Counted from the stretch's first letter, positions 9,733-20,629 are shown. The stretch: DNA of 64,000 nucleotides from Alphaproteobacteria bacterium (GCA_016124385.1 WGNU01000004.1:1-64000); one strand, 5' to 3'. The notes: a model not told the origin generated them from the sequence alone. Program-made: numbers and translations.

Positions 9733-10698
9733 ATGAACCTTGGGATCTTCAATCTTCTCTTCGATCAGAGCTTCGTCGTCACGGCGCTGGCCTCGGTCGC
9801 CGCCTTCGCGACGATCCTGACGCTAGGTCTGCCCTATCTCGAATCCGATCGCCTGAACGCGCGCCTGAAGTCGGTTGCGACGCGGCGCGAGGAATTGCGG
9901 CGCGCCCAGCGCGAGGCGCTGTCGAAGAAAAGCACGCTGCGCTCCACGCCCGTCGGCTTCATGAAGCGCACAGTCGATCAGCTGAACCTTGAGAACATCC
10001 TTCAGAGTGCGAATACGAAGGAAAAGCTCGCAATGGCCGGCTATCGTGGCCAGGGCCCGCTCATCACCTTCATGTTCTTCCGCTTCGTGATGCCGATCCT
10101 CCTGTTCGCGGCGGCGATCGTCTACCTCTTCGTCATGGGCAAGTACAACGCGCCGCCCTTCGCCAAGCTCGGCATGTCGGCGGGTGCGGCGCTGGTCGGC
10201 TTTTATGTGCCAGACCTTTTCGTCTCGAACATGATTTCGCGCCGCCAGGAATCGATCATGAAGGCGTTTCCCGACGCCCTCGACCTCCTTTTGATTTGCG
10301 TTGAATCCGGCATGTCCATCGAGGCCGCGTTCAACCGCGTCGCGTCCGAGATCGGTTCCTCCTCGATCGAGCTTGCCGAGGAATTGTCGCTGACGACGGC
10401 GGAACTCTCCTACCTGCCGGATCGCAAGCAGGCGTACGAGAATTTGGCCAAGCGCACAGGCCATCCTGGCGTCAAGGCGGTCTGTACGTCGCTGATCCAG
10501 GCCGAGCGCTATGGCACGCCGCTCGGCACCGCCCTGCGCGTGATGGCGCAGGAAAATCGCGAGCTGCGCATGCAGGCGGCCGAGAAGAAGGCGGCGTCAT
10601 TGCCCGCCAAGCTCACGGTGCCGATGATCGTCTTCTTCCTGCCGGTGCTCTTCGTGGTCATTCTGGGCCCGGCGGCGATGAAGGTGATGAAGCTTTAA
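9733..10698 (+). CDS. tadC: Type II secretion F family protein TadC
   Basis: T2SSF domain (FPDALDLLLICVESGMSIEAAFNRVASEIG); follows tadB. Confidence 0.92.
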   Translation: MNLGIFNLLFDQSFVVTALASVAAFATILTLGLPYLESDRLNARLKSVATRREELRRAQREALSKKSTLRSTPVGFMKRTVDQLNLENILQSANTKEKLAMAGYRGQGPLITFMFFRFVMPILLFAAAIVYLFVMGKYNAPPFAKLGMSAGAALVGFYVPDLFVSNMISRRQESIMKAFPDALDLLLICVESGMSIEAAFNRVASEIGSSSIELAEELSLTTAELSYLPDRKQAYENLAKRTGHPGVKAVCTSLIQAERYGTPLGTALRVMAQENRELRMQAAEKKAASLPAKLTVPMIVFFLPVLFVVILGPAAMKVMKL

Positions 10699-10742
10699 GC
10701 GGCCGACGCCGCACACCGAACACGGCACACCGCGTCTACGAA

Positions 10743-10766
10743 AAGACCCGCCTCTCGGCGGGTCTT
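10743..10766. terminator. Bidirectional terminator hairpin between convergent tadC and the TPR gene
   Basis: AAGACCCGCC-TCTC-GGCGGGTCTT perfect 10-bp stem. Confidence 0.8.
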
Positions 10767-10791
10767 GCTCGTTCGAGAGGGTCGTGCGCGC

Positions 10792-11724
10792 TTAAGGCGT
10801 GGGCGTCGTCGTGATGGGCTTGGGCGCCGTGCTCGCCGTGAACTGCTCGTAGTACTGCACGTTGTTGCGCGCCTGCGCGGGCGAGAGATCCTCGCGTGAG
10901 ACGCGCTCGGCGGCCGTGAGGTCGCCCTTCAGACCAAGGACCAAAGCGAGGTTCTGGCGAACGCGCGCGCTGGCGGCCGGATTGGCCGCCGCTTCGCTCA
11001 GATAACGCTGCGCGCCGTCGAGATCGCCGGCGAGCGCGAGCGTGAGGCCCAGATTGTTGAGGACGCTGACCTCGCCGGGCGCGAGCTTGAGCGCGGCCTC
11101 GTAGCGGGCGCGCGCCTCCTCGTGCCGGCCAAGCTGATCATAGGCGACGCCTTCGGCCGAGAGCATTTCCCAGTCGGGCTGCTGCATCTGCGCGGCGCGT
11201 GAGAGGAACGGCAGCGCGTCCTTCGCGCGGCCGGCGGCGACCAGCGCCTTGCCGTACTCTGCCAGAAGGCCGGCATGGTCGGGCGCGCGCACGAGCGCGG
11301 GCTTGAGGGCCGTGACGGCCGAATTGCCCGAGCCGAGGCGGCGCAGCGCCACCGAGAAGGCGATCTGCGCCTCGATGTCGTCGGGGTTGGCCTGCGCCTT
11401 GCCGGCAAGAACGACGGCCTGGGCGACCGGATCATTGGGATCGGCCTGGGCAAGGCCTTCGCTGGCCGCACCGGGCGCCGCCCCGGCAGTGGCGGCCGCG
11501 GCCTCGGCCGGCGCTTCGCCGACATTGCCGACGGGCTTCAGACCCTGCGGCGTCATCACCGATACGCCGGTGATGGCGCGCGAGGAACCGTTGGGGGCGG
11601 TGGCGGTGCTCGCCGTCGTGCCGGCGTCGCCGGTCGCGCAGGCCGAGAGAAGACTGGCCGCCGCAGCGCTCATGGCGAGGTGAGCGAAGCGCTTGCGCAA
11701 GGAGAACGCCCGAGACGCCGTCAT
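10792..11724 (-). CDS. TPR-repeat lipoprotein, TadD-like
   Basis: Lipobox LLSACA; TPR segments (AEGVAYDQLGRHEEARARYEAALKLAPGEVSVLNNLGLTLALAGD); next to tadBC; start MTASRAFS at 11724. Confidence 0.85.
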   Translation of the reverse strand: MTASRAFSLRKRFAHLAMSAAAASLLSACATGDAGTTASTATAPNGSSRAITGVSVMTPQGLKPVGNVGEAPAEAAAATAGAAPGAASEGLAQADPNDPVAQAVVLAGKAQANPDDIEAQIAFSVALRRLGSGNSAVTALKPALVRAPDHAGLLAEYGKALVAAGRAKDALPFLSRAAQMQQPDWEMLSAEGVAYDQLGRHEEARARYEAALKLAPGEVSVLNNLGLTLALAGDLDGAQRYLSEAAANPAASARVRQNLALVLGLKGDLTAAERVSREDLSPAQARNNVQYYEQFTASTAPKPITTTPTP

Positions 11725-11936
11725 CGTCAAACTCCCAATTGAAGCGGTCCCGCGCGAGGGACGCACGGAGCCAGCGGAGGCTTAGAGCTCGACGCCCATG
11801 ATCCTCGCGGATGCATAACAAAGGCTTAAGCGAGGCCTAGCCGAAAAAAGACGAAGCCCGTGATCTGGCTCGCGTTTACGCTGCTGGGAGGCGGGCCTAT
11901 AGTGCCGCCGCGCGGCCGCTTCGCCTCGCCGCGCGC

Positions 11937-12965
11937 ATGATGGGATCGATGGCACGCATCTTAGGGATCGCACTGTTGCTGGCGTCGGCCGTGCTTGTCA
12001 TGAGCATGGCCTCGCCGAGTCAGACGCAGACCCGCATGTCGTTCCAGATCGCGACGGGCTCGCCGGCGGGCACGTATTATCCTATCGGCCAAATGCTCGC
12101 CTCCATCATTTCCAATCCACCGGGCGTCGGGCGATGCCAGGAGCCGGGCCGCTGCGGCCCGCCCGGGCTCCTCGCGGCTGCGCGCGCCTCCGATGGCGCG
12201 GTCGCCAATGCCCGCGCGGTGAACGAGGGGCGCGTTCCCTCTGCGCTCGTTCAATCGGATATCGCCCAAATGGCCGCGAGCGGCGAGGGCGTCTTCGCCA
12301 AGGAAGGCCCGCGCGACCGCCTGCGCGCGATCGCCAATCTGTTTCCTGAATTCGTCCATATCGTCGCCTCGACGGAATCGGGCGTGACGCGGCTGAGCGA
12401 CCTCCGGCGCAAGCGCGTCGCGGTGGATGCGCCCGAGTCCGGCACGCGCGCGACGGCGATGCGCATCTTCGGCGCGCTCGGCCTCAACGCCCGCAACATG
12501 AAGCTGAGCGATGAATCGGCCGAGCCGGCGGCGCGCCGCCTGGAGGAAGGCTCGCTCGATGCCTTCGTCTTTGTGGGGGGACCGCCCCTCGGCGTGATCG
12601 CGGATCTGATCGCCTCCGGCAAGGCGCGGCTGGTGCCGATCACCGGCAAGGCGATCACCGCGCTGACGGCGGAGGCGAAGGCCTTGCGGATCGCGCAGAT
12701 CCCCTCTTCATTTTATCCGGGCGCGGAGGACACGCCGACTATCGCCGTCTCCGCGCTGTGGGTCGTCAGTTCCGAGGTGCCCGACACGATCGTCGAGGCG
12801 GTGACGCGCGCGTTGTGGCATCCCGCCAACCGCCGCCTCCTTGATTCCGGGCATCCGATGGGGCGGCTGATCCGCCCGGAAGTGGCGATGCTGGGTCTAC
12901 CGATCCCGCTTCACCCGGGCGCCGAACGCGCCTATCGCGAACTGGCCGGCACGGCGGACCGCTGA
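11937..12965 (+). CDS. TAXI family TRAP transporter solute-binding subunit
   Basis: MSFQIATGSPAGTYYPIGQMLASII...RASDGAVANARAVNEGRVPSALVQSDIA; signal peptide. Confidence 0.88.
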   Translation: MMGSMARILGIALLLASAVLVMSMASPSQTQTRMSFQIATGSPAGTYYPIGQMLASIISNPPGVGRCQEPGRCGPPGLLAAARASDGAVANARAVNEGRVPSALVQSDIAQMAASGEGVFAKEGPRDRLRAIANLFPEFVHIVASTESGVTRLSDLRRKRVAVDAPESGTRATAMRIFGALGLNARNMKLSDESAEPAARRLEEGSLDAFVFVGGPPLGVIADLIASGKARLVPITGKAITALTAEAKALRIAQIPSSFYPGAEDTPTIAVSALWVVSSEVPDTIVEAVTRALWHPANRRLLDSGHPMGRLIRPEVAMLGLPIPLHPGAERAYRELAGTADR

Positions 12966-12967
12966 GC

Positions 12968-13909
12968 CTAATAGCCGCGCGCCCGTTCCACGCAGTGCTC
13001 GGGGAGCCGCCCCGCTTCGATCCGCTTGATCCCGGCAACGACCGTCTCCGCAACGAACCGCGGATCGGTCAGCGCCGCGACATGGGGCGTGACGGTGACC
13101 CGCGGATGATCCCAAAAAGAACTGTCGGCCGGCAGCGGCTCCTCAGCGAAGACGTCGAGCGTTGCTTCGCTGAGGTGTCCGCGGTCGAGCGCGGCGAGGA
13201 GATCCACCTCGACGACGTGATCGCCGCGCGCCGCATTGATGATCGAGGCGCCCTTCGGCAGCAGCGCCAGCCGATCGGCGTTGAGGAGGTGGCGCGTCTC
13301 GGGCGTCAGCGGTAGGAGGCAGATGAGGATGTCGCTGCGCGCGAGAACCTGATCGAGTCCCTCGGCGCCGGTGTGGCACGCGATGCCATCGATTGATTTC
13401 TGGGTGCGGCTCCATCCGGCAAGGTCATACCCGAAGGGACGGAGCATCTGTGCCGCGGCGCTCCCCAGCACGCCCAACCCCAGAAGACCCACGCGCACGT
13501 CGCGCGCGGGCGGCACGGCGAGCGGCCGCCATGCGCGCTCGCGCTGGGCGAGGTCGAAGGCGCGCTGGCGGCGATGGTGGCGGAGCGTGTGGAGAACGAT
13601 GTACTCGCTCATCGACGTCGTGAGCGAGGGATCGACGACGCGGACCAGCGGGACATTGGGCGGCAGCGAGGGATCACTCAGCAGATGATCGACCCCGGCG
13701 CCGAGCGAGAAGATGCCGGCCAGATTCGGAAACTGCGCGAGCCAGCCCGCCGGCGGCTTCCAGACGAGCGCATAGGCGACTTCGTTCGGGTCGCCAATCT
13801 CCGGCGCGGTCCTGATGTCGATCGCCGCGCCGGCGTCGGCGAGGTGACCGCGCCACAGGGCGGCGTCATCGCTCGGCGATGAAAAGACGAGCGCGCCGCG
13901 CCCCGCCAC
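12968..13909 (-). CDS. D-2-hydroxyacid dehydrogenase (glyoxylate/hydroxypyruvate reductase A-like)
   Basis: VGLLGLGVLGSAAAQMLRPFGYDLAGWSRT and INAARGDHVVEVDLLAALDRGHLSEATLDVFAEEPLP; GTG start at 13909, 5 bp from the cytochrome c stop. Confidence 0.85.
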   Translation of the reverse strand: MAGRGALVFSSPSDDAALWRGHLADAGAAIDIRTAPEIGDPNEVAYALVWKPPAGWLAQFPNLAGIFSLGAGVDHLLSDPSLPPNVPLVRVVDPSLTTSMSEYIVLHTLRHHRRQRAFDLAQRERAWRPLAVPPARDVRVGLLGLGVLGSAAAQMLRPFGYDLAGWSRTQKSIDGIACHTGAEGLDQVLARSDILICLLPLTPETRHLLNADRLALLPKGASIINAARGDHVVEVDLLAALDRGHLSEATLDVFAEEPLPADSSFWDHPRVTVTPHVAALTDPRFVAETVVAGIKRIEAGRLPEHCVERARGY

Positions 13910-13913
13910 GCGG

Positions 13914-14546
13914 TTATTGCGGCGCGGCTGGCGCCTCGCCGCCTTCGGGCGCCGCGTCGGGGGCAGGCGCTTCTTCCGGCGCAGCGGCGGGACTGGGCGC
14001 CGGCAGCGGCTGCGGCGTGTCTGCCCAGGTGCGCATGTAAGCGATGAGGTTGATGCGATCTTCTGACTTCGAGAGGCCCGCGAAAGACATCTTCGTGCCG
14101 GGGATGGCCGCATTCGGCTTGCGCAGGAACTCATAAAGCGCAGCGTAGGTCCACATACCCTCTTCCGCTTTCATCGCAGCCGAATAGCTGAAATAGGCAT
14201 TGTGAGCGTGCGGTCCGCCGACGATGTCCCACAAATTGGGGCCAATCTTGTTTGCGCCGCCTTTGTCCCAAGAATGGCACTGCGTACACCGGCCGGCGAC
14301 CCGCTCACCGGCTGCAACGTCCGCACTCGCGAGGACGACGCCGAAATCGGGCAGCGTGTCCGCCGGCACATCGGTCTCCGTGCCGCCCTGTTCGCCGGCG
14401 TCTTCGGTTGCCACCGCGACCGCGTATCCCGGGGTCTGCGGCGCTTCGACGTAAAAGATCGCGTTGCCGACCTCGTTGATCGCAAAGAGCGAGAGGACGG
14501 CGAAGCCAAGCGCCATGAGGATCTTATTGATCTCGAAGGAATCCAT
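13914..14546 (-). CDS. Membrane-anchored cytochrome c (c552/CycM-like)
   Basis: MDSFEINKILMALGFAVLSLFAINEVGNAIF anchor; haem motif CTQCH; TKMSFAGL; Ala/Pro-rich tail. Confidence 0.92.
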   Translation of the reverse strand: MDSFEINKILMALGFAVLSLFAINEVGNAIFYVEAPQTPGYAVAVATEDAGEQGGTETDVPADTLPDFGVVLASADVAAGERVAGRCTQCHSWDKGGANKIGPNLWDIVGGPHAHNAYFSYSAAMKAEEGMWTYAALYEFLRKPNAAIPGTKMSFAGLSKSEDRINLIAYMRTWADTPQPLPAPSPAAAPEEAPAPDAAPEGGEAPAAPQ

Positions 14547-14731
14547 GGAAAGCAGCTCCAGGCGGCCAGCGGGACGGGCCGGGTGGTCGGAAGGCGTCCT
14601 CTTGTGCCACGGGGGCCCGCCCCGTTGAAGGGACGCAGGAACGACGCACGACGGTAGTTTATCTAGTTGACGCAAGCGCTTGTGTCGCGGCATGAGCCTT
14701 GCGGCGATGCGTCGCAGAATGAGGGTGGGAG

Positions 14732-15514
14732 ATGGCAGTGGCGGCGACATGGGCGGAGCGGGCGATCGTCTTGATCCCCGCGCGGATGGCCTCGACGCGC
14801 TTGCCGGGCAAGCCGCTGGCCGTGATCGCGGGCGAGCCCATGATCGTCCAGGTGTGGCGCCGTGCCCGGGAAGCCGGGTTTGCGAACGTCGCGGTCGCCT
14901 GCGCGGAACGCGAGATCGCCGCGGCAATCGAGGCGGCAGGCGGCGCGGCGGTGCTGACGGACCCCGCGCACCCCTCGGGCTCGGACCGCATCTGGGAAGC
15001 GCTCGGCCACCTCGATCCGGACGGGCGCTTCGACCTCATCATCAATCTCCAGGGCGATCTGCCGACCATTGCCCCGGATGCGATCGCCGCCGCCGGCCGG
15101 GTGGTCGCGGAAGGCGCGGACGATATCGGAACGCTCGCCGCACCCATCCAAGAGGGCGATGCGGACCGCGCGAACCCGAACGTCACCAAGGCGATCATCG
15201 CCTGGGAGGAGGGCGAAAAACGCGGCCGCGCGCTCTATTTCACCCGCGCCTCCGCGCCAGCCGGGCCAGGCCCGCTTTGGCACCATGTCGGCATCTATGC
15301 CTATCGCCGGGCGGCGCTCTCGCGTTTCGTCGCGCTGCCGCCGTCCCCGCTTGAAAAGCGCGAGCGGCTGGAGCAATTGCGGGCCCTGGAAGCGGGCATG
15401 ACGATCGGCATCGCCCGGATCGAGGGCGTACCGCTCGGCGTCGACACGCCGGAAGATCTTGAGAAGGCCCGCGCGATCCTTGAGAGCACGGCCGGGAAGG
15501 GAAGTGACCGATGA
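14732..15514 (+). CDS. kdsB: 3-deoxy-manno-octulosonate cytidylyltransferase
   Basis: IPARMASTRLPGKPLAVIAGEPMIVQVWRRA; NLQGDLPTI; HVGIYAYRRAAL. Confidence 0.95.
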   Translation: MAVAATWAERAIVLIPARMASTRLPGKPLAVIAGEPMIVQVWRRAREAGFANVAVACAEREIAAAIEAAGGAAVLTDPAHPSGSDRIWEALGHLDPDGRFDLIINLQGDLPTIAPDAIAAAGRVVAEGADDIGTLAAPIQEGDADRANPNVTKAIIAWEEGEKRGRALYFTRASAPAGPGPLWHHVGIYAYRRAALSRFVALPPSPLEKRERLEQLRALEAGMTIGIARIEGVPLGVDTPEDLEKARAILESTAGKGSDR

Positions 15515-16374
15515 CGAACGCGCGCCGCACGATCGCGTTTCAGGGCGAGCCGGGAGCGAACTCCCACATCGCCTGCCGCGAAGTGATGCCGGACGGCGAG
15601 GCGCTGCCCTGCGCGACGTTCGAGGATGCCTTCGCTGCCGTCGCCGACGGCCGCGCCCAGCTGGCGATGATCCCGATCGAGAACTCGCTCCACGGCCGCA
15701 TCGCCGACATCCACCATCTCCTGCCCGATTCCGGCCTCTACATCACCGGCGAACACTTTCTGCGCGTGCACCACCAATTGTTGGCCGTGAAGGGCGCAAC
15801 GCTCGAAGGCCTCAAATCGGTGATCAGCCAGGTGCCGGCGCTTGGCCAATGCCGAAACATCATCAAGCGCCTGGGGCTGAAGGCCATCGCGGGCGCCGAT
15901 ACCGCCGGCTCCGCCCGCCATGTCGCCGAAGTGAAGGACAAGACGCTCGCCGCGCTCGCAACGGATCTCGCCGCCGAAATCTACGGCCTTGAAGTGCTCG
16001 CGAAAGACGTCGAGGACGCGCCGCACAACACGACACGCTTTCTCCTGATGGCGAACGAGCCCGACGATGCCGAACACACGGGCGATCCGGTCGTGACGAG
16101 CTTCGTGTTCCGGGTACGGAACGTTCCGGCTGCGCTCTATAAGGCGATGGGCGGGTTCGCGACGAACGGCGTCAACATGACCAAGCTCGAGAGCTATCAG
16201 ATCGACGGCACGTTCACCGCGACTCAATTCTATGCCGATATCGAGGGCCACCCGGAGGAGCGCAGCGTCCGCCTCGCGCTCGAGGAGCTGCAATTCTTCA
16301 CGACGCATTTGCGCATTCTGGGCGTCTATCCCGCTCACCCGTATCGCCAGATCGCGGCCGGAAGGCGCGCCTAA
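15511..16374 (+). CDS. pheA: Prephenate dehydratase
   Basis: AFQGEPGANSHIACREVMPD; PIENSLHGRIADIHHLL; ACT-domain NMTKLESYQ. Confidence 0.95.
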   Translation: MTNARRTIAFQGEPGANSHIACREVMPDGEALPCATFEDAFAAVADGRAQLAMIPIENSLHGRIADIHHLLPDSGLYITGEHFLRVHHQLLAVKGATLEGLKSVISQVPALGQCRNIIKRLGLKAIAGADTAGSARHVAEVKDKTLAALATDLAAEIYGLEVLAKDVEDAPHNTTRFLLMANEPDDAEHTGDPVVTSFVFRVRNVPAALYKAMGGFATNGVNMTKLESYQIDGTFTATQFYADIEGHPEERSVRLALEELQFFTTHLRILGVYPAHPYRQIAAGRRA

Positions 16375-16381
16375 CGCGGCC

Positions 16382-16795
16382 TCAGGCAAACGGATCGTAG
16401 GTGCCGAAGCTCCACACATGCCCTTGCGGATCGCGCGCGGCGAATTCGCGGCTGCCGTAGTCCGTGTCGCGCGGTCCGTAGAGGATCTCCGCTCCTTCGC
16501 GCTTGGCCCGCGCGCAGAGTTCGTCAGGATTGGAAACCACCACGTACACGGCCTGTGTTGTAGCATTGATCGCGAGCGGATCGGCGATCCGAGCGGCGCG
16601 CTGCCATTCGTCGTCAGCGATCGTGCCGACCATGATCATGCCGTGCGTGTGCGTCAGCTGAGCGTGGGCGATCGTGCCCCCCTCGCCGTCGACGAGCATC
16701 TGCGTCTTGAAGCCGAAGGCCCGCTCCAGCCAGGCAATGGCGCTCGCGGCGTCGCGGTACCGCAGCGTGGGAATGAGCGTGGGGTGCGCGGTCAT
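16382..16795 (-). CDS. VOC family (glyoxalase-like) protein
   Basis: TLRYRDAASAIAWLERAFGFKTQMLVDGEGGTIAHAQLTH...ARDPQGHVWSFGTY. Confidence 0.88.
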   Translation of the reverse strand: MTAHPTLIPTLRYRDAASAIAWLERAFGFKTQMLVDGEGGTIAHAQLTHTHGMIMVGTIADDEWQRAARIADPLAINATTQAVYVVVSNPDELCARAKREGAEILYGPRDTDYGSREFAARDPQGHVWSFGTYDPFA

Positions 16796-16866
16796 GGAAT
16801 GTCTCCTTCCTCGTGTGTGTTAGAGGAAAGCCTAAGCGGCAGGCGGATCGCCGGTATTGGAGAATT

Positions 16867-17727
16867 TTAATGGGGGTCGATGGTGGCGAACGGCGAAGTC
16901 AAGCTCTGCGCGTGATGTTCGCCGGGCGTGGCGTCCGCGAGCGCACGGAAATCGCGAATGAGATGGGACTGATCCGCATAGCCGCACGTGGCGGCGATCT
17001 GCGCCCAATCGGGGTTGGCGGCCGTGAGCGCGAGGCCCTCGGCGTGCGAGAAGCGCAGCACGCGCGCAAAGGTTTTGGGCGGCAATCCCACGTGATCGCG
17101 AAAGAGCCGGATGAGGCGCGGTCGGCTGACGGCGAGATCGCTCGCCAGCCGCGCGATCGAATAATGGCCGCGCCGCCGCATGAGGACGGCAACGCCCTCA
17201 GCCACATCGCTGTGCGGCACCTTGCCAGCGGCCGCCCGTTCACCCAGCCAACGCACTGCAAGCGCGAAGCGGGCGGACCAGTCATTCACCTCCGCCATCG
17301 CGTCCCGCAACAGCCCGAGCGAGGGTCCGACGACGTCCTCGATTGCGACGGTCCGGTTCGTCAGCTCGGCCATCGAAACGCCAAGAACCCTGTAGGCCCC
17401 GAGCGGTGTGAGGTCGATCTGCAATCCGTGCTGGTGGCCGCAATAGGATGTAAGCACGCTGACGTCGTGAAGGCCCGCAACGAAGCTGGTCAGCGCCGCC
17501 GAGCGCTCCGGTCGATGCGCATAGCCGATGTCGATTCGCGGCCCGAAGCTGATGATGAGCGGCACGCCGCCATGCGGCGGCTGGCGCCGCACAACGAGCT
17601 CTTGTGAACGTTCCAGATAGCCGGAAAAGCGCCGCGCGATGCCCTGAAGATGCCGCGGCGGCACGGCAATCGTCATCTCGCCCGCGTACCCCTCATAGTC
17701 GAGGGACTCGACGCGGGACGCGCTCAT
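16867..17727 (-). CDS. AraC family transcriptional regulator
   Basis: C-terminal AraC HTH ([38 protein letters not shown]...[16 protein letters not shown]); start ATG at 17727. Confidence 0.88.
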   Translation of the reverse strand: MSASRVESLDYEGYAGEMTIAVPPRHLQGIARRFSGYLERSQELVVRRQPPHGGVPLIISFGPRIDIGYAHRPERSAALTSFVAGLHDVSVLTSYCGHQHGLQIDLTPLGAYRVLGVSMAELTNRTVAIEDVVGPSLGLLRDAMAEVNDWSARFALAVRWLGERAAAGKVPHSDVAEGVAVLMRRRGHYSIARLASDLAVSRPRLIRLFRDHVGLPPKTFARVLRFSHAEGLALTAANPDWAQIAATCGYADQSHLIRDFRALADATPGEHHAQSLTSPFATIDPH

Positions 17728-18656
17728 CCCGCCTTCGTCGCCCAGGTCTTGATGAGGTGGTGCGCGATCGCGAGCGGCGGGGGGGCGAACAGCCCCTCGC
17801 CCTTGCCGTCGAGGATGCGCAGAACCTCCTCGCGCGTGAACCAGCGCGCGTGCTCGATCTCGACGCCATCGACCGTCACCGCCTCGGTCTCGGCCTCCGC
17901 AAAACAGCCGATCATCAGCGAGGACGGGTAGGGCCAGGGCTGCGTCGCGTAGAACTGGACGTTGCCGACGGTAACGCCCGTTTCCTCCCGCAGCTCGCGG
18001 ATGACCGCGTCCTCGATGGTCTCGCCGGGCTCCAGGAACCCCGCGAGCGCCGAATAAAACCCCTTCGGCCATTGCGGCCCGCGGCCGAGCAGACATTGAT
18101 CGCCGCGCGTCGCCAGCATGATGACGACCGGATCGGTGCGCGGAAAATGCTCGGCCTTGCACGCACCGCACAGGCGTTTGTAGCCCGCGTCCATTGCCTT
18201 CGTCGGCGCGCCGCATTCCGCGCAGAACTGATGCCGCTTGTGCCAGTCGATGAGCGACTTGGCCTGCGCGAGGATCGCCGCATCGCCGGCCGGGATTTCC
18301 ATCGCGACGCCGCGCAGATCGGCGAACGTGCCGAGCCCCTCGAGCGGCCCCTGTTCGCTGGGGTCCGGCCCCTCGCTCGCATCGATTGCGAAATAGGCGC
18401 CGTGCTTGTCGAGGCCGAGAAAGATCGTGATGACGTCCGGCCGCAGCATCGATTTGACGAGCGTGGGCCGCACGAAGCCGACTTCGCGCTTTTTTGAGCC
18501 CGGCGCCTTGATGATGAACGGGTTGAGGTTGCGGAACGGCACGATCAGCGTCTTGTCGTCCTGCAATTGCGCGGCGATCCAGCCCGGATCGACGCGCTTG
18601 TCGCTCGCGCGGTCGAGCGGATTGTTGGCGAAGATGTTGGGATTGCGCGGGGTCAT
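17724..18656 (-). CDS. nudC: NAD+ diphosphatase / NUDIX hydrolase
   Basis: Zn ribbon [12 protein letters not shown]; Nudix box [34 protein letters not shown]-like [14 protein letters not shown]. Confidence 0.93.
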   Translation of the reverse strand: MTPRNPNIFANNPLDRASDKRVDPGWIAAQLQDDKTLIVPFRNLNPFIIKAPGSKKREVGFVRPTLVKSMLRPDVITIFLGLDKHGAYFAIDASEGPDPSEQGPLEGLGTFADLRGVAMEIPAGDAAILAQAKSLIDWHKRHQFCAECGAPTKAMDAGYKRLCGACKAEHFPRTDPVVIMLATRGDQCLLGRGPQWPKGFYSALAGFLEPGETIEDAVIRELREETGVTVGNVQFYATQPWPYPSSLMIGCFAEAETEAVTVDGVEIEHARWFTREEVLRILDGKGEGLFAPPPLAIAHHLIKTWATKAG

Positions 18657-18760
18657 GGTCCGGCCGGAAGGAGTGTCGGTGGCAGCGACGCTGGCACGCC
18701 GGCCAAGGATCGGCAACCTTGGCCTTGCCTAGAGGCGCCCTCGCCCTGATATAACGCCCT

Positions 18761-18856
18761 GGGAGGTTGGCGGCGGACGGGTTCCTCGCCAACCCGGTCA
18801 GGTCCGGAAGGAAGCAGCCGTAACGAGACCGGCCCGGGTCGTTGTTCAGCCTCCCA
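18761..18856 (+). ncRNA. ffs: Signal recognition particle (4.5S) RNA
   Basis: Contains GGTCAGGTCCGGAAGGAAGCAGCC; closing helix GGGAGG...CCTCCC; upstream TATAAC; located just before dnaX. Confidence 0.95.
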
Positions 18857-18892
18857 CCTGTTTGATGCCTCGGCCCCACGCGAAAGGCGGCG

Positions 18893-20629
18893 ATGGACGA
18901 CGAACCCACGCTCGGATTGGGCGGGGCGGGGCCTGCCCCCCGTGCCGAAGCCTACCGGGTGCTCGCGCGCAAATACCGTCCGCAGACCTTTGAGGGGCTG
19001 ATCGGCCAGGCGGCGATGGTGAGGACGCTCGCCAACGCCTTCGCGCTCGGCCGCATCGCGCATGCCTTCATGCTGACGGGCGTGCGCGGCGTCGGCAAGA
19101 CGACGACCGCCCGCATCATCGCGCGCGCGCTCAATTGCACGGGCGCTGACGGCACCAATAAGGCGCCGACGATGACGCCCTGCGGGCAATGCGAGGCCTG
19201 CATCGCCATCGCCGAGTCGCGCCACATGGATGTGCTCGAGATGGACGCGGCCTCGCGCACCGGCATCGACGACATCCGCGAGATCGTCGAGAGCGTGCGC
19301 TACGCCCCCGCCGGCGGGCGCTACAAGGTCTACATCATCGATGAAGTGCACATGCTCTCGAAGGCCGCCTTCAACGGCCTTCTGAAGACACTCGAGGAGC
19401 CGCCGCCGCACGTCATCTTCATCTTCGCGACGACAGAAATCCGCCGCGTGCCGGTGACGGTGCTCTCGCGCTGCCAGCGCTTCGATCTGCGCCGCATCGA
19501 TGCGGCGGCGCTGGTCACGCATTTGCGCGGCATTTGCGAAGCGGAAAAAGTCGCCATCGAGGACGCCGCCCTCGCGCTCATCGCCCGCGCGGCGGAGGGC
19601 TCGGTCCGCGACGCGCTCTCGCTGCTCGATCAGGCGATCGCGCATGGCGAGGAGGGAACGCCCATCGCGGCCGCCCCGGTGCGCGAGATGCTCGGCCTTG
19701 CCGATCGCGCGAGGAGCCTCGATCTCTTCGAGGCGCTGATGCGCGGCGACCTCAAACGCGCGCTCGAAGAACTCCGCGCGCAATACAATGCGGGCGCGGA
19801 GCCGCTGCTCGTCATCGAGGATCTGCTCGAGATCACGCATGCGCTGACGCGCCTGCGCGCGGTGCCCGATGCCGTGACGGATCCCGGCCTCACCGACGCG
19901 GCGTCGGGCCGTGCGGCCGGGATGGCGAAGGCGCTGCCCGTCTCCATTCTCTCGCGTTGCTGGCAGGTCCTGCTGAAGGGCCTCTCGGAAGTGCGCGAGG
20001 CGCCGCAGGCGATCGATGCCGCCGAGATGCTTCTCATCCGCCTGGCCTTCGCGGCCGATCTGCCGAGCCCCGAGCGATTGATCGCCGAGATGACCGACAC
20101 GCAAGGCACGACCGGCGATGGGGCGCCCCGTCCGCCATCGCCGCCCGCGCCGCGGTCGCAGCCGCGCGGCACGGTGGAAGCGATGCCGAGGCAAGCGCCG
20201 CCGCGCGAGGTTGAAGAAGAAGCTGCCGCGCCGCGGCTCCAGCGTTTCGAGGACGTCGTCGCGCTAGCCGGCAGCCACCGCGACATGCTCTTCAAGCGCG
20301 CGCTGGAACGCCAGGTGCATCTCGTGCATTTCTCTGCCGGACGAATCGATCTGCGCTTGGCGCCCGACGCGCCGAACGATCTCGCCGCGCAATTGTCCCG
20401 CAAACTCCAGGCTTGGACGGGCGAGCGCTGGCTGATCTCGGTCGTGAGCGAGGAAGGCGCGCCCACCCTTCATGACCAGCGCCGCGCCGATGCGGCCGCG
20501 AACGAGGCCTCCGCCCGCGAACACGAATTGGTGCAGGCCGCGCTTGCTGCCTTTCCGGGCGCCCGGCTCGTCACGGTCCGCACGCCCATCGAAGACGCCG
20601 CGCCCGACATAGAGGAGATGGAAGAATGA
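18893..20629 (+). CDS. dnaX: DNA polymerase III subunit gamma/tau
   Basis: RPQTFEGLIGQAAMVRTLANAFALGRIAHAFMLTGVRGVGKTTTARIIA; Zn module; dnaX-ybaB-recR order. Confidence 0.96.
   Translation: MDDEPTLGLGGAGPAPRAEAYRVLARKYRPQTFEGLIGQAAMVRTLANAFALGRIAHAFMLTGVRGVGKTTTARIIARALNCTGADGTNKAPTMTPCGQCEACIAIAESRHMDVLEMDAASRTGIDDIREIVESVRYAPAGGRYKVYIIDEVHMLSKAAFNGLLKTLEEPPPHVIFIFATTEIRRVPVTVLSRCQRFDLRRIDAAALVTHLRGICEAEKVAIEDAALALIARAAEGSVRDALSLLDQAIAHGEEGTPIAAAPVREMLGLADRARSLDLFEALMRGDLKRALEELRAQYNAGAEPLLVIEDLLEITHALTRLRAVPDAVTDPGLTDAASGRAAGMAKALPVSILSRCWQVLLKGLSEVREAPQAIDAAEMLLIRLAFAADLPSPERLIAEMTDTQGTTGDGAPRPPSPPAPRSQPRGTVEAMPRQAPPREVEEEAAAPRLQRFEDVVALAGSHRDMLFKRALERQVHLVHFSAGRIDLRLAPDAPNDLAAQLSRKLQAWTGERWLISVVSEEGAPTLHDQRRADAAANEASAREHELVQAALAAFPGARLVTVRTPIEDAAPDIEEMEE

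Noticed and set aside
13910-14134. N-terminal extension of the D-2-hydroxyacid dehydrogenase
   Set aside because: It would overlap the cytochrome c gene out of frame with Arg-rich nonsense; GTG at 13909 fits better.
18653-20194. 513-aa minus-strand ORF over dnaX
   Set aside because: Antisense to well-supported dnaX and covering the SRP RNA; low-complexity shadow.
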